NCBI RefSeq assembly: GCF_000010505.1
Contig: NC_010729.1
Location: 1,991,501-2,055,500 of the forward strand
DNA from: Porphyromonas gingivalis ATCC 33277
GTDB lineage: Bacteria; Bacteroidota; Bacteroidia; Bacteroidales; Porphyromonadaceae
Reading direction: 5' to 3'
DNA length: 64,000 bases
Shown piece by piece: positions 19,111-27,234 of this stretch (its first letter is position 1; every line of letters begins with the position of its first letter). A model generated the notes under the pieces. It was not told where the DNA came from. It saw nothing but the letters and a program-made list of their open reading frames with translations, and did not search any database. A program made the translations under genes and the position numbers.

Positions 19111-19608
19111 TTACAAGCCCATGGCAGCGATCCAACGCTCCATACGAGCTTCGGTCTGGTCGGATTCGTTAGCGTCATCCACGCACAAGCCGATGAGTTG
19201 GCCATTTTCTTCGGCAGTCGTCTCGTCGTAGCTATAGCCTTCAGCAGGATAAGCACCGATGAAAGTACAGCCCGTATTAGCTAATTCGGCTTTGATCGTA
19301 CCGAGAGCTGCACAGAAAGTATCGCTATAAGAAGAAGCATCGCCACAGCCGAAGAGACCTACCTTCTTGCCGCTCAGGTTTTCGCCTTTCAGTTTCGGCA
19401 GGAATGATTCCCAGTCGTCCTGCAAGTCGCCCAATCCCCATGTGGAAGAGCCGAGAAGCAGTACATCGTATTTCGCTGCAGCGGCAGCGTCGGCATTTGC
19501 CACGTCCATTACATTAGCGGAGTCAACGCCTAATGCAGAAGCAATTTTTTGAGCCAGATCGCTCGTCGTTCCGGTAGAAGAACCGTAGAAGATTCCGATT
19601 GATTTCAT
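19111..19608 (-). CDS. fldA: Flavodoxin
   Basis: The start is the ATG at 19608 giving MKSIGIFYGSSTGTTSDLAQKI, with the FMN phosphate loop SSTGTT at residues 10-15. Further FMN contacts are LLGSSTWGLGDLQDDWE and GLFGCGDASSYSDTFCAALG, and the long-chain flavodoxin insertion is present. At 165 residues it is a standard long-chain flavodoxin. It is a low-potential electron carrier able to replace ferredoxin, often under iron limitation. Its promoter is at 19642, and the DUF2023 gene lies downstream. Confidence 0.95.
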   Translation of the reverse strand: MKSIGIFYGSSTGTTSDLAQKIASALGVDSANVMDVANADAAAAAKYDVLLLGSSTWGLGDLQDDWESFLPKLKGENLSGKKVGLFGCGDASSYSDTFCAALGTIKAELANTGCTFIGAYPAEGYSYDETTAEENGQLIGLCVDDANESDQTEARMERWIAAMGL

Positions 19609-19641
19609 GTTTTTGAATAGTTTATATTGGTTTGACCTACG

Positions 19642-19649
19642 CAAAAGTA
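19642..19649 (-). promoter_or_regulatory. -7 box for flavodoxin
   Basis: Minus-strand tacttttg, 34 bases upstream of the fldA ATG at 19608. It also argues against the longer 177-codon reading, which would start almost on the promoter. Confidence 0.6.
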
Positions 19650-19746
19650 GAGGAGATCAACGACTTGTAATATCACCACAAATAGCTAAAAAGAATAGGC
19701 CCATACCTATATATAGGGGGATTCCCATCGAAAAAAAGCAGCCCGA

Positions 19747-20907
19747 CTAAGGCCGTGCGGAGGCGAAAGCATAGAGACGGCATACCTGCTCGGCCGTGCG
19801 CCGGAGGTTGTCCCGTGCATAAGCCGGATTCATTGCCTCTCTAAGGCTGACGGGAGAAGGAGTAATCGGAAAGAGGCCGAGGAAACCGGCGCGGTTAAGG
19901 GCCACAGCATCCTCGATACTGCCGGCCAGCAATACCACGGGTATCTCCTGCTTCATGGCCTCAGCCAACACACCGGCCGGCACTTTGCCCATCAGGGTCT
20001 GCCGGTCGGCTTTGCCCTCACCGGTCAGAATCAAATCGGCTTCCCGTATCTTTTCGGAGAAATGCAAAGCGTCCAATAGCAGCTCGATGCCGGGCTTCAG
20101 CACCGCTCCGAGGAAAGCCAACAGCCCTCCTCCCATACCGCCTGCAGCTCCAGCTCCCGGGATATGGACTATATCCTGCCCCGTATGCCGGTGTATAACG
20201 GCAGCCAAATGCTGCATCGAATCATCCAATCGGGCCACCATCTCCTCATCTGCTCCCTTCTGAGGAGCAAAGGCAAAAGCGGCACCTTCGGGGCCGCAGA
20301 AAGGATTGCGCACATCGCAGGCCACCGTAAAAAGCGAATCGGCCAAAGCCGGATGTACCGAAGAGCCATCGATGCGATAGACCTCCGACAGCAAACCGCC
20401 GCATAGGGCCGCGTCCTCCCCTATATCTCTCCCATCCCGATCGTAAAAGCGAAAGCCCAATGCCTGTAGCATCCCCAGTCCGGCATCGTTGGTGGCGCTG
20501 CCACCGATCCCGACGATAAACTTACGACAACCTCGATCCAGAGCATCTTTGATCAGCTCTCCCGTTCCGAACGTGGTAGTCTGCATAGGATTGCGCCGGT
20601 CTTCCGGCACGAGAGGCAGTCCGCTGATGCTCGCCATTTCGATGAAAGCCATCTGTCCGTCAGCGGATATACCATAAGAAGCCTCGCGCATTTCCATTAG
20701 AGGGGAGTGTGCACGAACGGCTATGCGCTGCCCATCTGTGGCAGCTATCAGTACATCCTGCATCCCCTCTCCCCCATCAGCTACGGGCAGTACCATTACT
20801 TCTGCAATCGGACAGGCTGCCCGTACGCCCTCAGCAGCTGCTTCTCCTGCCTCGACAGAGGAGAGACAACCCTTGAAGGAGTCTATGGCTATCACGATCT
20901 TCTTCAT
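19747..20907 (-). CDS. glxK: Glycerate kinase (GlxK/GarK type)
   Basis: The 386-residue enzyme has the class II glycerate kinase pattern: MKKIVIAIDSFKGCLSSVEA at the N-terminus, VLPVADGGEGMQDVLIAA, FIVGIGGSATNDAGLGMLQA and DLILTGEGKADRQTLMGKVP. It phosphorylates D-glycerate with ATP, feeding it into lower glycolysis. The gene is monocistronic by spacing. Its first 73 bases, together with a short internal piece, are duplicated as a relic at 22534-22633. Confidence 0.95.
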   Translation of the reverse strand: MKKIVIAIDSFKGCLSSVEAGEAAAEGVRAACPIAEVMVLPVADGGEGMQDVLIAATDGQRIAVRAHSPLMEMREASYGISADGQMAFIEMASISGLPLVPEDRRNPMQTTTFGTGELIKDALDRGCRKFIVGIGGSATNDAGLGMLQALGFRFYDRDGRDIGEDAALCGGLLSEVYRIDGSSVHPALADSLFTVACDVRNPFCGPEGAAFAFAPQKGADEEMVARLDDSMQHLAAVIHRHTGQDIVHIPGAGAAGGMGGGLLAFLGAVLKPGIELLLDALHFSEKIREADLILTGEGKADRQTLMGKVPAGVLAEAMKQEIPVVLLAGSIEDAVALNRAGFLGLFPITPSPVSLREAMNPAYARDNLRRTAEQVCRLYAFASARP

Positions 20908-21146
20908 TCCGCATTTAGTTTACAACAAAATCCGGAAGCACTGCAAAGCATCCAAACAAAAATTCCAAAACCCAAGAGAAAAAACGATAGACAAACTAAC
21001 TCGAATGGCTCTTAGGTTTTTGCTCTCATTCTGTAAACCTGTATCCGGAAAAGACAAATTTCGGTATCAGGTGGAGATTGCTATCGGAAAGGACTCTTTA
21101 AGTGCATCAATTTTTTATTGTGCTGTTCGCAAAAAAACAGCGACAC

Positions 21147-22331
21147 TCAGAATAACTTTTGTATATCCATCGAAAGGAAGTCTTCGGCTCTGACACCTCC
21201 ATCTCCGAGAATAAAAGCCGATTGGGGCTTGAAGGAATGGGAAAATTTGTCCAGCCCGTCTGTCCTTTTCTCTGCATTGCTTTTCACCTCAATGGCAACA
21301 ACAGAACCTTTCTTGCGCAGGACGAAATCGACTTCATCGTCTCGTTCGCGCCAATAAAATACCTCGAAACGATGAACAAAAGCCTGACTGACGAGGTAGG
21401 CTCCAATGCCTGATTCGAAGATTCGCCCCCAGGACTTGCGATCAAGCATCGCTTGTTCAAAGGTAAAAGGGCTATACACCATCTTCAATGCATTGTTATA
21501 GACCTGCAGTTTGGGAATACTTGCCTTCCTCCTTGCCATATCATAACCAAACTTCTGAAGTCCACAAAGCAATCCGCTTTCATCCAACAGATTGATATAT
21601 CCGGCCAAGGTCACCGTATTACCGGCATCTTGGAGTGAGCCTAACATCTTGTTCAAAGAAAGTAATTCTCCCGAATAGGCAGCCCCCAATTCGAAAGTCC
21701 GGCGAAGCAAAGCCGGTTTACCTATCGGTGTACCCATCAGAATGTCCTTATTGATAGTTGCTTCGATAATGGCAGCTTGAATATATTGGCTGAAACGGTC
21801 GTCATCATCGGTCAGGGAAGCGGCACCGGGATATCCCCCATAAAACAGATATTGGTTGAGCGAGAAACCGAAGCAGTCTTTCATCTCCTGATAGCTCCAA
21901 TGGCTCATGCGTATTTCTTCGAATCGACCGGCCAGCGACTCTGACAACCCCTTTTCCAACAACACACGACTACTGCCCAACAGCAACACCTTGATATTAC
22001 GGTCATGGAACGTATCATCGTCCCACTCTTTTTTCACGACTTCACTCCAATTAGCAATCTTTTGTATCTCGTCGATCACAAGAATAATGCTCTCCCACTC
22101 CTTGGCCTCCTTCAGGCTACGGACAGCAGCCCAACAATCGGAAATCCAAGCACCGTTCACAGTCGGAACATTATCGGCTGAGAAGAACTGATAGGGTGCA
22201 TCCAAGTCCTTCAGCACCTGCTTGACAACCGTTGATTTTCCGATTTGACGAGCCCCCATTACGACTTGAATGAATCTCCTCCGATCTTTAAGACGATCTG
22301 TAATCACATGATACTCTGCTCTTTTATACAT
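21147..22331 (-). CDS. AAA ATPase with C-terminal DUF4143 domain
   Basis: The 394-residue protein belongs to the COG1373 ATPase family: Walker A GARQIGKSTVVKQVLKDL at about residues 27-44, Walker B IILVIDEIQKIANW, sensor LLLGSSRVLLEKGLSESLAG, and a C-terminal DUF4143 domain (FESGIGAYLVSQAF) with an EVDFVLRKKGSVVAIEVKSN stretch resembling a PD-(D/E)XK nuclease core. The family is widespread, multicopy and of unproven function; toxin-antitoxin-like or defence roles have been proposed. Its control region is duplicated upstream of the Roc-TIR gene at 26459. Confidence 0.92.
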   Translation of the reverse strand: MYKRAEYHVITDRLKDRRRFIQVVMGARQIGKSTVVKQVLKDLDAPYQFFSADNVPTVNGAWISDCWAAVRSLKEAKEWESIILVIDEIQKIANWSEVVKKEWDDDTFHDRNIKVLLLGSSRVLLEKGLSESLAGRFEEIRMSHWSYQEMKDCFGFSLNQYLFYGGYPGAASLTDDDDRFSQYIQAAIIEATINKDILMGTPIGKPALLRRTFELGAAYSGELLSLNKMLGSLQDAGNTVTLAGYINLLDESGLLCGLQKFGYDMARRKASIPKLQVYNNALKMVYSPFTFEQAMLDRKSWGRIFESGIGAYLVSQAFVHRFEVFYWRERDDEVDFVLRKKGSVVAIEVKSNAEKRTDGLDKFSHSFKPQSAFILGDGGVRAEDFLSMDIQKLF

Positions 22332-22343
22332 ATCCGCACATTT

Positions 22344-22373
22344 TACTCAGTAGAGTGAGTATTTTTACTCAGT
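22344..22373 (-). promoter_or_regulatory. Inverted repeat plus direct repeat between promoter and AAA ATPase start
   Basis: An 18-bp palindromic site (tactca-gtagag-tgagta, 22344-22361) is followed by another tttactcagt half-site whose copy lies exactly 22 bp away (22342-22351 and 22364-22373). The sites sit just downstream of the -7 box, where a bound protein would block transcription. A degraded copy is found at 26473-26500. Confidence 0.5.
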
Positions 22374-22374
22374 G

Positions 22375-22382
22375 CAAATATA
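22375..22382 (-). promoter_or_regulatory. -7 box for the AAA ATPase gene
   Basis: Minus-strand tatatttg, exact TAnnTTTG, 44 bases upstream of the ATG at 22331 and adjacent to the repeat-containing putative operator. Confidence 0.6.
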
Positions 22383-22505
22383 ATAAAGACATTTGATTCA
22401 TAATCAATCTCTTACAAGTCAATAAAGGCAATGTGATTATCCCGTAAAGGATGAGATTATCATGTATTTTCCAATAGTAAATGCAACACCCTATAAACAA
22501 AAAAT

Positions 22506-22530
22506 ACCCCGAGGGATAATCGCTCGGGGT
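22506..22530 (-). terminator. Intrinsic terminator after the Roc-TIR/membrane protein operon
   Basis: Stem accccgag/ctcggggt with a 9-base loop, followed on the minus strand by attttttgtttat. It lies downstream of the membrane protein gene (3' end 22643), just past the glycerate kinase relic. Confidence 0.8.
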
Positions 22531-22533
22531 GTG

Positions 22534-22633
22534 AAGCCAACAGCCCACCTCCCATACCGCCTGCTTCTCCTGCCTCGGCAGAGGAGAGACAACCCTTGAA
22601 GGAGTCTATGGCTATCACGATCTTCTTCATTCC
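22534..22633 (-). pseudogene. Internally deleted relic of the glycerate kinase gene
   Basis: Bases 22561-22633 match the 5' end of glxK (20838-20910) with a single mismatch, including the start codon. They are joined to about 27 bases (22534-22560) that match the internal glxK segment near 20115-20142 with one difference. The join lies at a shared cctgc word, so some 700 bp of the gene were lost by recombination between short direct repeats. The remaining frame would give a short fused peptide (MKKIVIAIDSFKGCLSSAEA...) running into the terminator. No function is expected. Confidence 0.9.
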
Positions 22634-22642
22634 ACTTCCGGC

Positions 22643-23089
22643 TTATTTGCAGCAGATAGTCGGCAGTCCGCAAGGATGCAAGCATGAGAGGAAAAGCCAA
22701 ATCAATAAAAGAGCCAGTATGATCCCATAAGGCATCCAAAGACTCTTGGAGAAGAGGCAACGCCAATAGTTCATCTTGATCTTACGAACATCCATATCGT
22801 AGATTTCCTTGTGCGGACGGTCTTCCTCCATTTTTGCTACGCTTCGTTTGTATAGCTCGCGATACTTCCTTTCCAGTTGCAAGTAGAAAGCATCCACCAA
22901 GGCACATGCCGCGCTTATCAGTGCCAATACAATCATCAACTCACAGCGGAAGTTCGCCGCATATAAGGCTCCGAGAATGGTGGCCATAGCCATACAAAAA
23001 CCTTTGATCTGAAACGAATTGCCCGCCATACGGGTAATGACGCCCTGCACATGATCCAAGTGCTGACGCTTACATTCTTCCTTATTCAT
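22643..23089 (-). CDS. Small membrane protein partnered with the Roc-TIR gene
   Basis: The 148-residue protein has an N-terminal soluble segment with VQGVITRMAGNSFQIKG, two close membrane helices (MAMATILGALYAA and MIVLALISAACALVDAF), a charged stretch YLQLERKYRELYKRSVAKME, and a third helix near the C-terminus (PYGIILALLLIWLFL). Proteins with this RMA-NSF-KG then double-helix arrangement are recurrent small membrane partners in bacterial conflict loci (SLATT-like); that assignment is from pattern memory and is uncertain. It overlaps the end of the Roc-TIR gene by 8 bp, so the two are surely co-expressed. Confidence 0.75.
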   Translation of the reverse strand: MNKEECKRQHLDHVQGVITRMAGNSFQIKGFCMAMATILGALYAANFRCELMIVLALISAACALVDAFYLQLERKYRELYKRSVAKMEEDRPHKEIYDMDVRKIKMNYWRCLFSKSLWMPYGIILALLLIWLFLSCLHPCGLPTICCK

Positions 23090-26000
23090 CTGTATTTACC
23101 TCCTGTTTTGTTATTCTTAATATCTTTTCTTTGAACTCTCTGACTACAGCTACCCAATTTTCATCACGATGGGCTGATGCCGTAATACTATCATAAGCTT
23201 TAATGGTTTTTCCCTCTTTTCCAAGATTGATTATTTGAGCTTTCTGAGCAAAATATTTCTCCCGAAGGAACTCATCGTCTTCGAATGTACAAGGCTTGAT
23301 CAATATCGGCACTATGGTCTTGTTATACTCCTGAAATTCAGGCAATTCATAGTATCGAATATAGTCCGTGGTCAGATAGCGTTGGCTTATCAAAGCGATT
23401 ATACAGTCGGCTTCGACAATACGCTTTCTTATTTCAGGGTGAATGGGTGTTTCAAACTTAGTCGACTCATCATAGTAGATCTCGATCAGACCACTTATCT
23501 CCAAGGGTTTGAAGAATATAAGACATTGCTCAAGCTCCTCACGGTCATGCTTGGAATACGATATGAAGACGCGCTTTACTCCCGATAGTTTTTTATTGAT
23601 GGAAAGATGTTTGTAGGGACGGGTCGATACTTCTCGCACCCGCTCTTTATCGATAGCTCCGTCCTTCAACGGATAGGCTGCAATCCTCGCTGTAGTCTTG
23701 CTTTCATCGTCCAGCGTGCCCAAATGGATATAATGAGACTCCGTCAAATCTTTATCCGCTTCGGCATAGGAGAGGTAGAGATCTTGGATGGGTCTCTTCT
23801 TTCTGTTTGTTTCACGAATGGAACTTCGTGTTTCTTCCGCACCCTTATCTCCTATTTGCTCCCTCGGAGGGATATTGTTCCAATACATATCCAATATATC
23901 ACTGAGGATAGCAACTTCTTTCTGCTGCATATCCTTAGCGAACGTCTTTTTCTGCTCTTTGATTAATACGGATATGGTTAGGTTGGCAAAGTCGAGCTTA
24001 ATCCAGATCAGATAATCTTCGGCATTCGCCTTGGGCAAACCCTCTTTCTTTTCTTCTTGTTCAATCTGTCGCCTATCCATCTCACGGCCTGCTGTGAAGA
24101 TGACCTGATCTCGCCAATATCGCTTTAGAGCACCTTCTTCCCGTCCATAGTAGGCTATAATCTGATTGATCAGGCCAAAGGGGATAAAGCGTTCGAATTT
24201 GAGGACAAAATTGGGCCTATCGAATCTCAAAGTACGCAATTCATCGGCTTCGTCATCGGAATGCAAAGGGAGGTAGCCGGGTATCACATAGCAGTTCTTA
24301 TCTTCATATACGATCAGCTCTTCCAATAATAGCTGCAAAGTCATATTGTTCTCTCCAACGCCCGTTTGACCGTCAGAGCAAAGCTTGTCCAGTTTTTTTC
24401 TGAAAGTGTCTTTTCGAATCTTTCCTTTCTCGACGCTCTTCTTCTTAAGGATTTCCCGATGGATCATTTGGACAAAAGTTGCCGGATCTAACCAGACATA
24501 ATTGTTCAGCTTCTCATTCTCGCGATAGTAAAGCACCTCCCCTCGCAGACTGAGTTGGTTCAATTCGGTCTGTAGATACTCTATGGTGTAAAGATCTTTT
24601 TCATCTCTTCCCTTATTCAATTGAGCCGCAAGAGCTTCGAGAGAGATCGGGATGTGTTTATTATCACCGGCGATTGTGGGAAGAGCTTCGTACAATTCTC
24701 TATCTTTTTCAGTGATCTGAATTGATTTACTCCTGCTTGCAACAACTTCTCGCACCCGCTCATTCAGATAGTTGAGCGCATGTACGGCACTATTCGCCTT
24801 GGGCTCTAAGGATACATAGATTTCTTCCAATACGCTATCACCGGCTACACAGCCTAAGGTTTGCTGCTTAGCACCCGTTTCATCGGCATGAGTCTGAATG
24901 ATAATTGTATCGTCTATAGCCTGTGGTTTGTCCTCGTTGTCTTGTTCTCCTCCGGCGGACATCCAACGATTGCAGGCATAGGCTATTTGGCCTAACCAAT
25001 AGGGGCGATTGAAGTTAAGAGTCTGATATTCCCTATTATCTACGCTCACAAAATTTCGATCCTTCTTAGCATCCCAAAAGAGAAGGTATAACGATTGGGT
25101 GGTAAAAAAGGCTTGGTAAATCCCATGATAATAGTCTTGCCCCCCAAAGTCGTAAAAGATGGCATTAGGCTCTGTAGCTCGATGTACCGACAATACATGC
25201 GTACTTCCCTCACATTGATAGCCGGTATCGTACTTTTTAAGGAATGTACTCTTCCCGGAGCAATGATTTCCCAACAGCATTACCTTGCAAAAAGGATCAT
25301 GCAATACTTTGCTCTGCGCTTCTTTCTCAAGCAGAGCTTTAATCTCCGGCAAATGATTCTCATAAGGAGAAAGTATCAAGCCTGATGATGCAACAAATGG
25401 ATTATTATGGATTTTCAGATCTTTCAATCTTTGTCCCAGAATCGGAGCCAATAGCTTAATATCATCAACAGATTGAATCTTATTGCCCGAAACATCAAGT
25501 TTTTGCAATTGCGTCAGGTCTTTTAATTCCTCAAGATTATCGATTTGGTTCTTCGATAGATAAAGCATTCTTAAGGACGTGAGAGAAGCAAGACCATCAA
25601 TCTTACTGATTCGGTTACCCGACAGAAAAAGATTTATTAAGGACGTGAGATGATCCAGACCCTCAAGCTTAGCGATTTGGTTACCCGATAGATAAAGCTC
25701 TGTTAAGGAGGAGAGAGCATTCAGACCCTCAAGCTTACGGATTTGGTTATCCCTTAGATCAAGCTCTGTTAAGGACGTGAGATGATCCAGACCCTCAAGC
25801 TTACGGATTTGGTTATCCCTTAGATCAAGCTCCGTTAAGGACGTGAGATGATCCAGACCCTCAAGCTTGCTGATTTGGTTATGCGATAGATCAAGCACTG
25901 TTAAGGACGTGAGACCATCCAGACCCTCAAGTTTACTGATTTGGTTATGCGATAGAAAAAGCGTTGTTAAGGAAGTTAGATGATCCAGACCCTCAAGCTT

Positions 26001-26459
26001 GCTGATTTGGTTACCCGACAGATAAAGCTCCGTTAAAGACGTGAGACGTTCAAGACCCTCAAGCTTACGGATTCGATTACCTGATAGATAAAGCTCTGTT
26101 AAAGACGTAAGACGTTCAAGACCCTCAAGCTTACGGACTTGACTACCTCTTAAGTCAAGTGTTTTTACAGCAGGAAAATCGACAAGCCAAGCCTTGCCAT
26201 CTATGTGACAACTTCTAAGACGAAGCTCAACGACTGCACCGGAGGAATCTTGCTTGAAATACCTATTTACCGACCAGCTTATCCCTTCTTGTGAGGAAAG
26301 ATCAGGAATATCAATGTTATAGGTCTTCTCTAAGTCTAAAATGGCTTGGGGTTTCTTGGCTTTCATATCGTCAGATGTGTATAAAAGAGTAACTCCCTCA
26401 AAGGTATAATAATCCGAACAGAAAGGAAAAAGGTCAATAGCGGTACTTAGCTCTTGCAT
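23082..26459 (-). CDS. LRR-Roc GTPase-TIR protein (Roco family)
   Basis: The 1125-residue protein has, in order: an N-terminal 110-residue segment; ten 22-residue leucine-rich repeats (about residues 111-330, pattern LEGLDHLTSLTELDLRDNQI); a Roc GTPase domain with Walker A GNHCSGKST at 397-405, switch motif DFGGQ at 437-441 and a THAD motif in place of NKxD; a COR-like region; and a C-terminal TIR domain from about residue 961 (VKRVFISYSKHD) with a glutamate in YYELPEF near 1038 at the usual NADase position. The plan is sensor, switch and effector, as in immune receptors. The start at 26459 is uncertain; ATG at 26366 (MKAKKPQAIL) would avoid a non-conserved leader. Confidence 0.93.
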   Translation of the reverse strand: MQELSTAIDLFPFCSDYYTFEGVTLLYTSDDMKAKKPQAILDLEKTYNIDIPDLSSQEGISWSVNRYFKQDSSGAVVELRLRSCHIDGKAWLVDFPAVKTLDLRGSQVRKLEGLERLTSLTELYLSGNRIRKLEGLERLTSLTELYLSGNQISKLEGLDHLTSLTTLFLSHNQISKLEGLDGLTSLTVLDLSHNQISKLEGLDHLTSLTELDLRDNQIRKLEGLDHLTSLTELDLRDNQIRKLEGLNALSSLTELYLSGNQIAKLEGLDHLTSLINLFLSGNRISKIDGLASLTSLRMLYLSKNQIDNLEELKDLTQLQKLDVSGNKIQSVDDIKLLAPILGQRLKDLKIHNNPFVASSGLILSPYENHLPEIKALLEKEAQSKVLHDPFCKVMLLGNHCSGKSTFLKKYDTGYQCEGSTHVLSVHRATEPNAIFYDFGGQDYYHGIYQAFFTTQSLYLLFWDAKKDRNFVSVDNREYQTLNFNRPYWLGQIAYACNRWMSAGGEQDNEDKPQAIDDTIIIQTHADETGAKQQTLGCVAGDSVLEEIYVSLEPKANSAVHALNYLNERVREVVASRSKSIQITEKDRELYEALPTIAGDNKHIPISLEALAAQLNKGRDEKDLYTIEYLQTELNQLSLRGEVLYYRENEKLNNYVWLDPATFVQMIHREILKKKSVEKGKIRKDTFRKKLDKLCSDGQTGVGENNMTLQLLLEELIVYEDKNCYVIPGYLPLHSDDEADELRTLRFDRPNFVLKFERFIPFGLINQIIAYYGREEGALKRYWRDQVIFTAGREMDRRQIEQEEKKEGLPKANAEDYLIWIKLDFANLTISVLIKEQKKTFAKDMQQKEVAILSDILDMYWNNIPPREQIGDKGAEETRSSIRETNRKKRPIQDLYLSYAEADKDLTESHYIHLGTLDDESKTTARIAAYPLKDGAIDKERVREVSTRPYKHLSINKKLSGVKRVFISYSKHDREELEQCLIFFKPLEISGLIEIYYDESTKFETPIHPEIRKRIVEADCIIALISQRYLTTDYIRYYELPEFQEYNKTIVPILIKPCTFEDDEFLREKYFAQKAQIINLGKEGKTIKAYDSITASAHRDENWVAVVREFKEKILRITKQEVNTDE
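25470..26129 (-). repeat. 66-bp tandem repeats encoding the LRRs
   Basis: The ten leucine-rich repeats are encoded by consecutive 66-bp units that are highly similar at DNA level. For example, the cores with ggacgtgagatgatccagac and the following ccctcaagctta recur with few changes. Such near-identity allows gain or loss of whole repeats by slippage. Confidence 0.85.
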
Positions 26460-26461
26460 CC

Positions 26462-26610
26462 ATGCCCATACATTTTACTCAATAGAGTGCGTATTTTTAC
26501 TCAGTGGAAATACAATAAAGACATCGGCTGGCTATCAAGCATTTATAAATCAAGCTCTTGCAAGCCAACAGAAGCAATGTGATTATCCCGTAAAGGGTGA
26601 GATTGTTCTC
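26462..26610 (-). promoter_or_regulatory. Degraded duplicate of the AAA ATPase control region
   Basis: This stretch aligns with the region 22332-22460 upstream of the AAA ATPase: cattttactca, the half-site direct repeat, taaagaca, and the word gcaatgtgattatcccgtaa. The -7 box has changed (minus strand tgtatttc in place of tatatttg) and the palindrome is imperfect. The similarity continues across the ATPase start: ATG GAT GCA AGA GCT AAG TAC corresponds to ATG TAT AAA AGA GCA GAG TAT and then hits a stop, in a different frame from the Roc-TIR start. Confidence 0.75.
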
Positions 26611-26645
26611 CAAAAATTTCGATTCATCGGATGTGGGCTTTTTTG

Positions 26646-26865
26646 CTACATTTGCAAGCAGAGGAAAGCTCCACACAAAATATAAACAGCTATATATCAG
26701 AGCTTTTCCACCGATAGAACAGCATAACGAAACGACTCAATGAACAGCAACATCTACTCCGACTTCGCCCGCACAACCAACGCATCCGAACAAATCGCTC
26801 CGGCGCATTCATCTATATACTACCCGCTTATCCGAAGGAAGAGACACAGGGCGCATGAAGCATAG
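26646..26865 (+). CDS. Candidate 41-residue ORF with its own promoter
   Basis: A -7-like box tacatttg lies near 26647-26654, about 85 bases ahead of an ATG at 26740 that opens a 41-codon ORF (MNSNIYSDFARTTNASEQIA...) ending at 26865. A strong terminator follows at 26901-26940. I do not recognise the peptide. The whole may equally be a small RNA or the remains of a deleted gene whose promoter, first codons and terminator survive. Confidence 0.35.
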
Positions 26866-26900
26866 GCGATAAAACTTTTCGCAAGACCTACAAACAGATA

Positions 26901-26940
26901 AGGCACGCACTCGATTCGTGGTGGAATCGGGTGCGTGCCT
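26901..26940 (+). terminator. Intrinsic terminator
   Basis: A 17-bp stem (aggcacgcactcgattc against gaatcgggtgcgtgcct, one G-U pair) with a 6-base loop is followed by ctcttttatatc on the plus strand. It would end a transcript from the promoter near 26647. Confidence 0.85.
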
Positions 26941-26954
26941 CTTTTATATCAGCT

Positions 26955-27215
26955 CGGGAATGGGCCTTTTGAGCCGTCCGAACTATATATAAATCAGAAA
27001 CGATCTGTATACAAATGGAAAACGATTTGTATATAAATCGTTTTTGATCTATATACAGATCGCTTTGCAAAGAGTTTGAAAGCATTGTCCGAACTGAAAA
27101 AGTCCGCTTTTCCTGCTTTTTTACTTCCGAGTCTCCTTCCTTTCAGGTGCTTATTTGGAATGATTCCAAACTCGTCTTCGTTGTTGAAAACTTTTTCGGT
27201 CTGTATTTTAGGCCT
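26955..27215. repeat. Dispersed repeat element, copy A (22-bp array plus conserved flank)
   Basis: Just after a terminator come 22-bp units (27003-27024, 27025-27046, 27047-27068, each built on atNtgtatataaatcg-like sequence). A 130-bp flank follows, including aaaagtccg, tgcttattt, gaatgattcca and ttgttgaaaacttttt. The same order, in the same orientation and also after a terminator, occurs at 49219-49492. It carries no ORF worth calling. It may belong to the BrickBuilt-type repeat elements described in P. gingivalis; that name is from memory. Confidence 0.75.
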
Positions 27216-27234
27216 TTTTGCCTGAAATCATTCT

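Noticed and set aside
25470-26129. Possible CRISPR-like periodicity
   Set aside because: The 66-bp period is coding and encodes leucine-rich repeats in frame.
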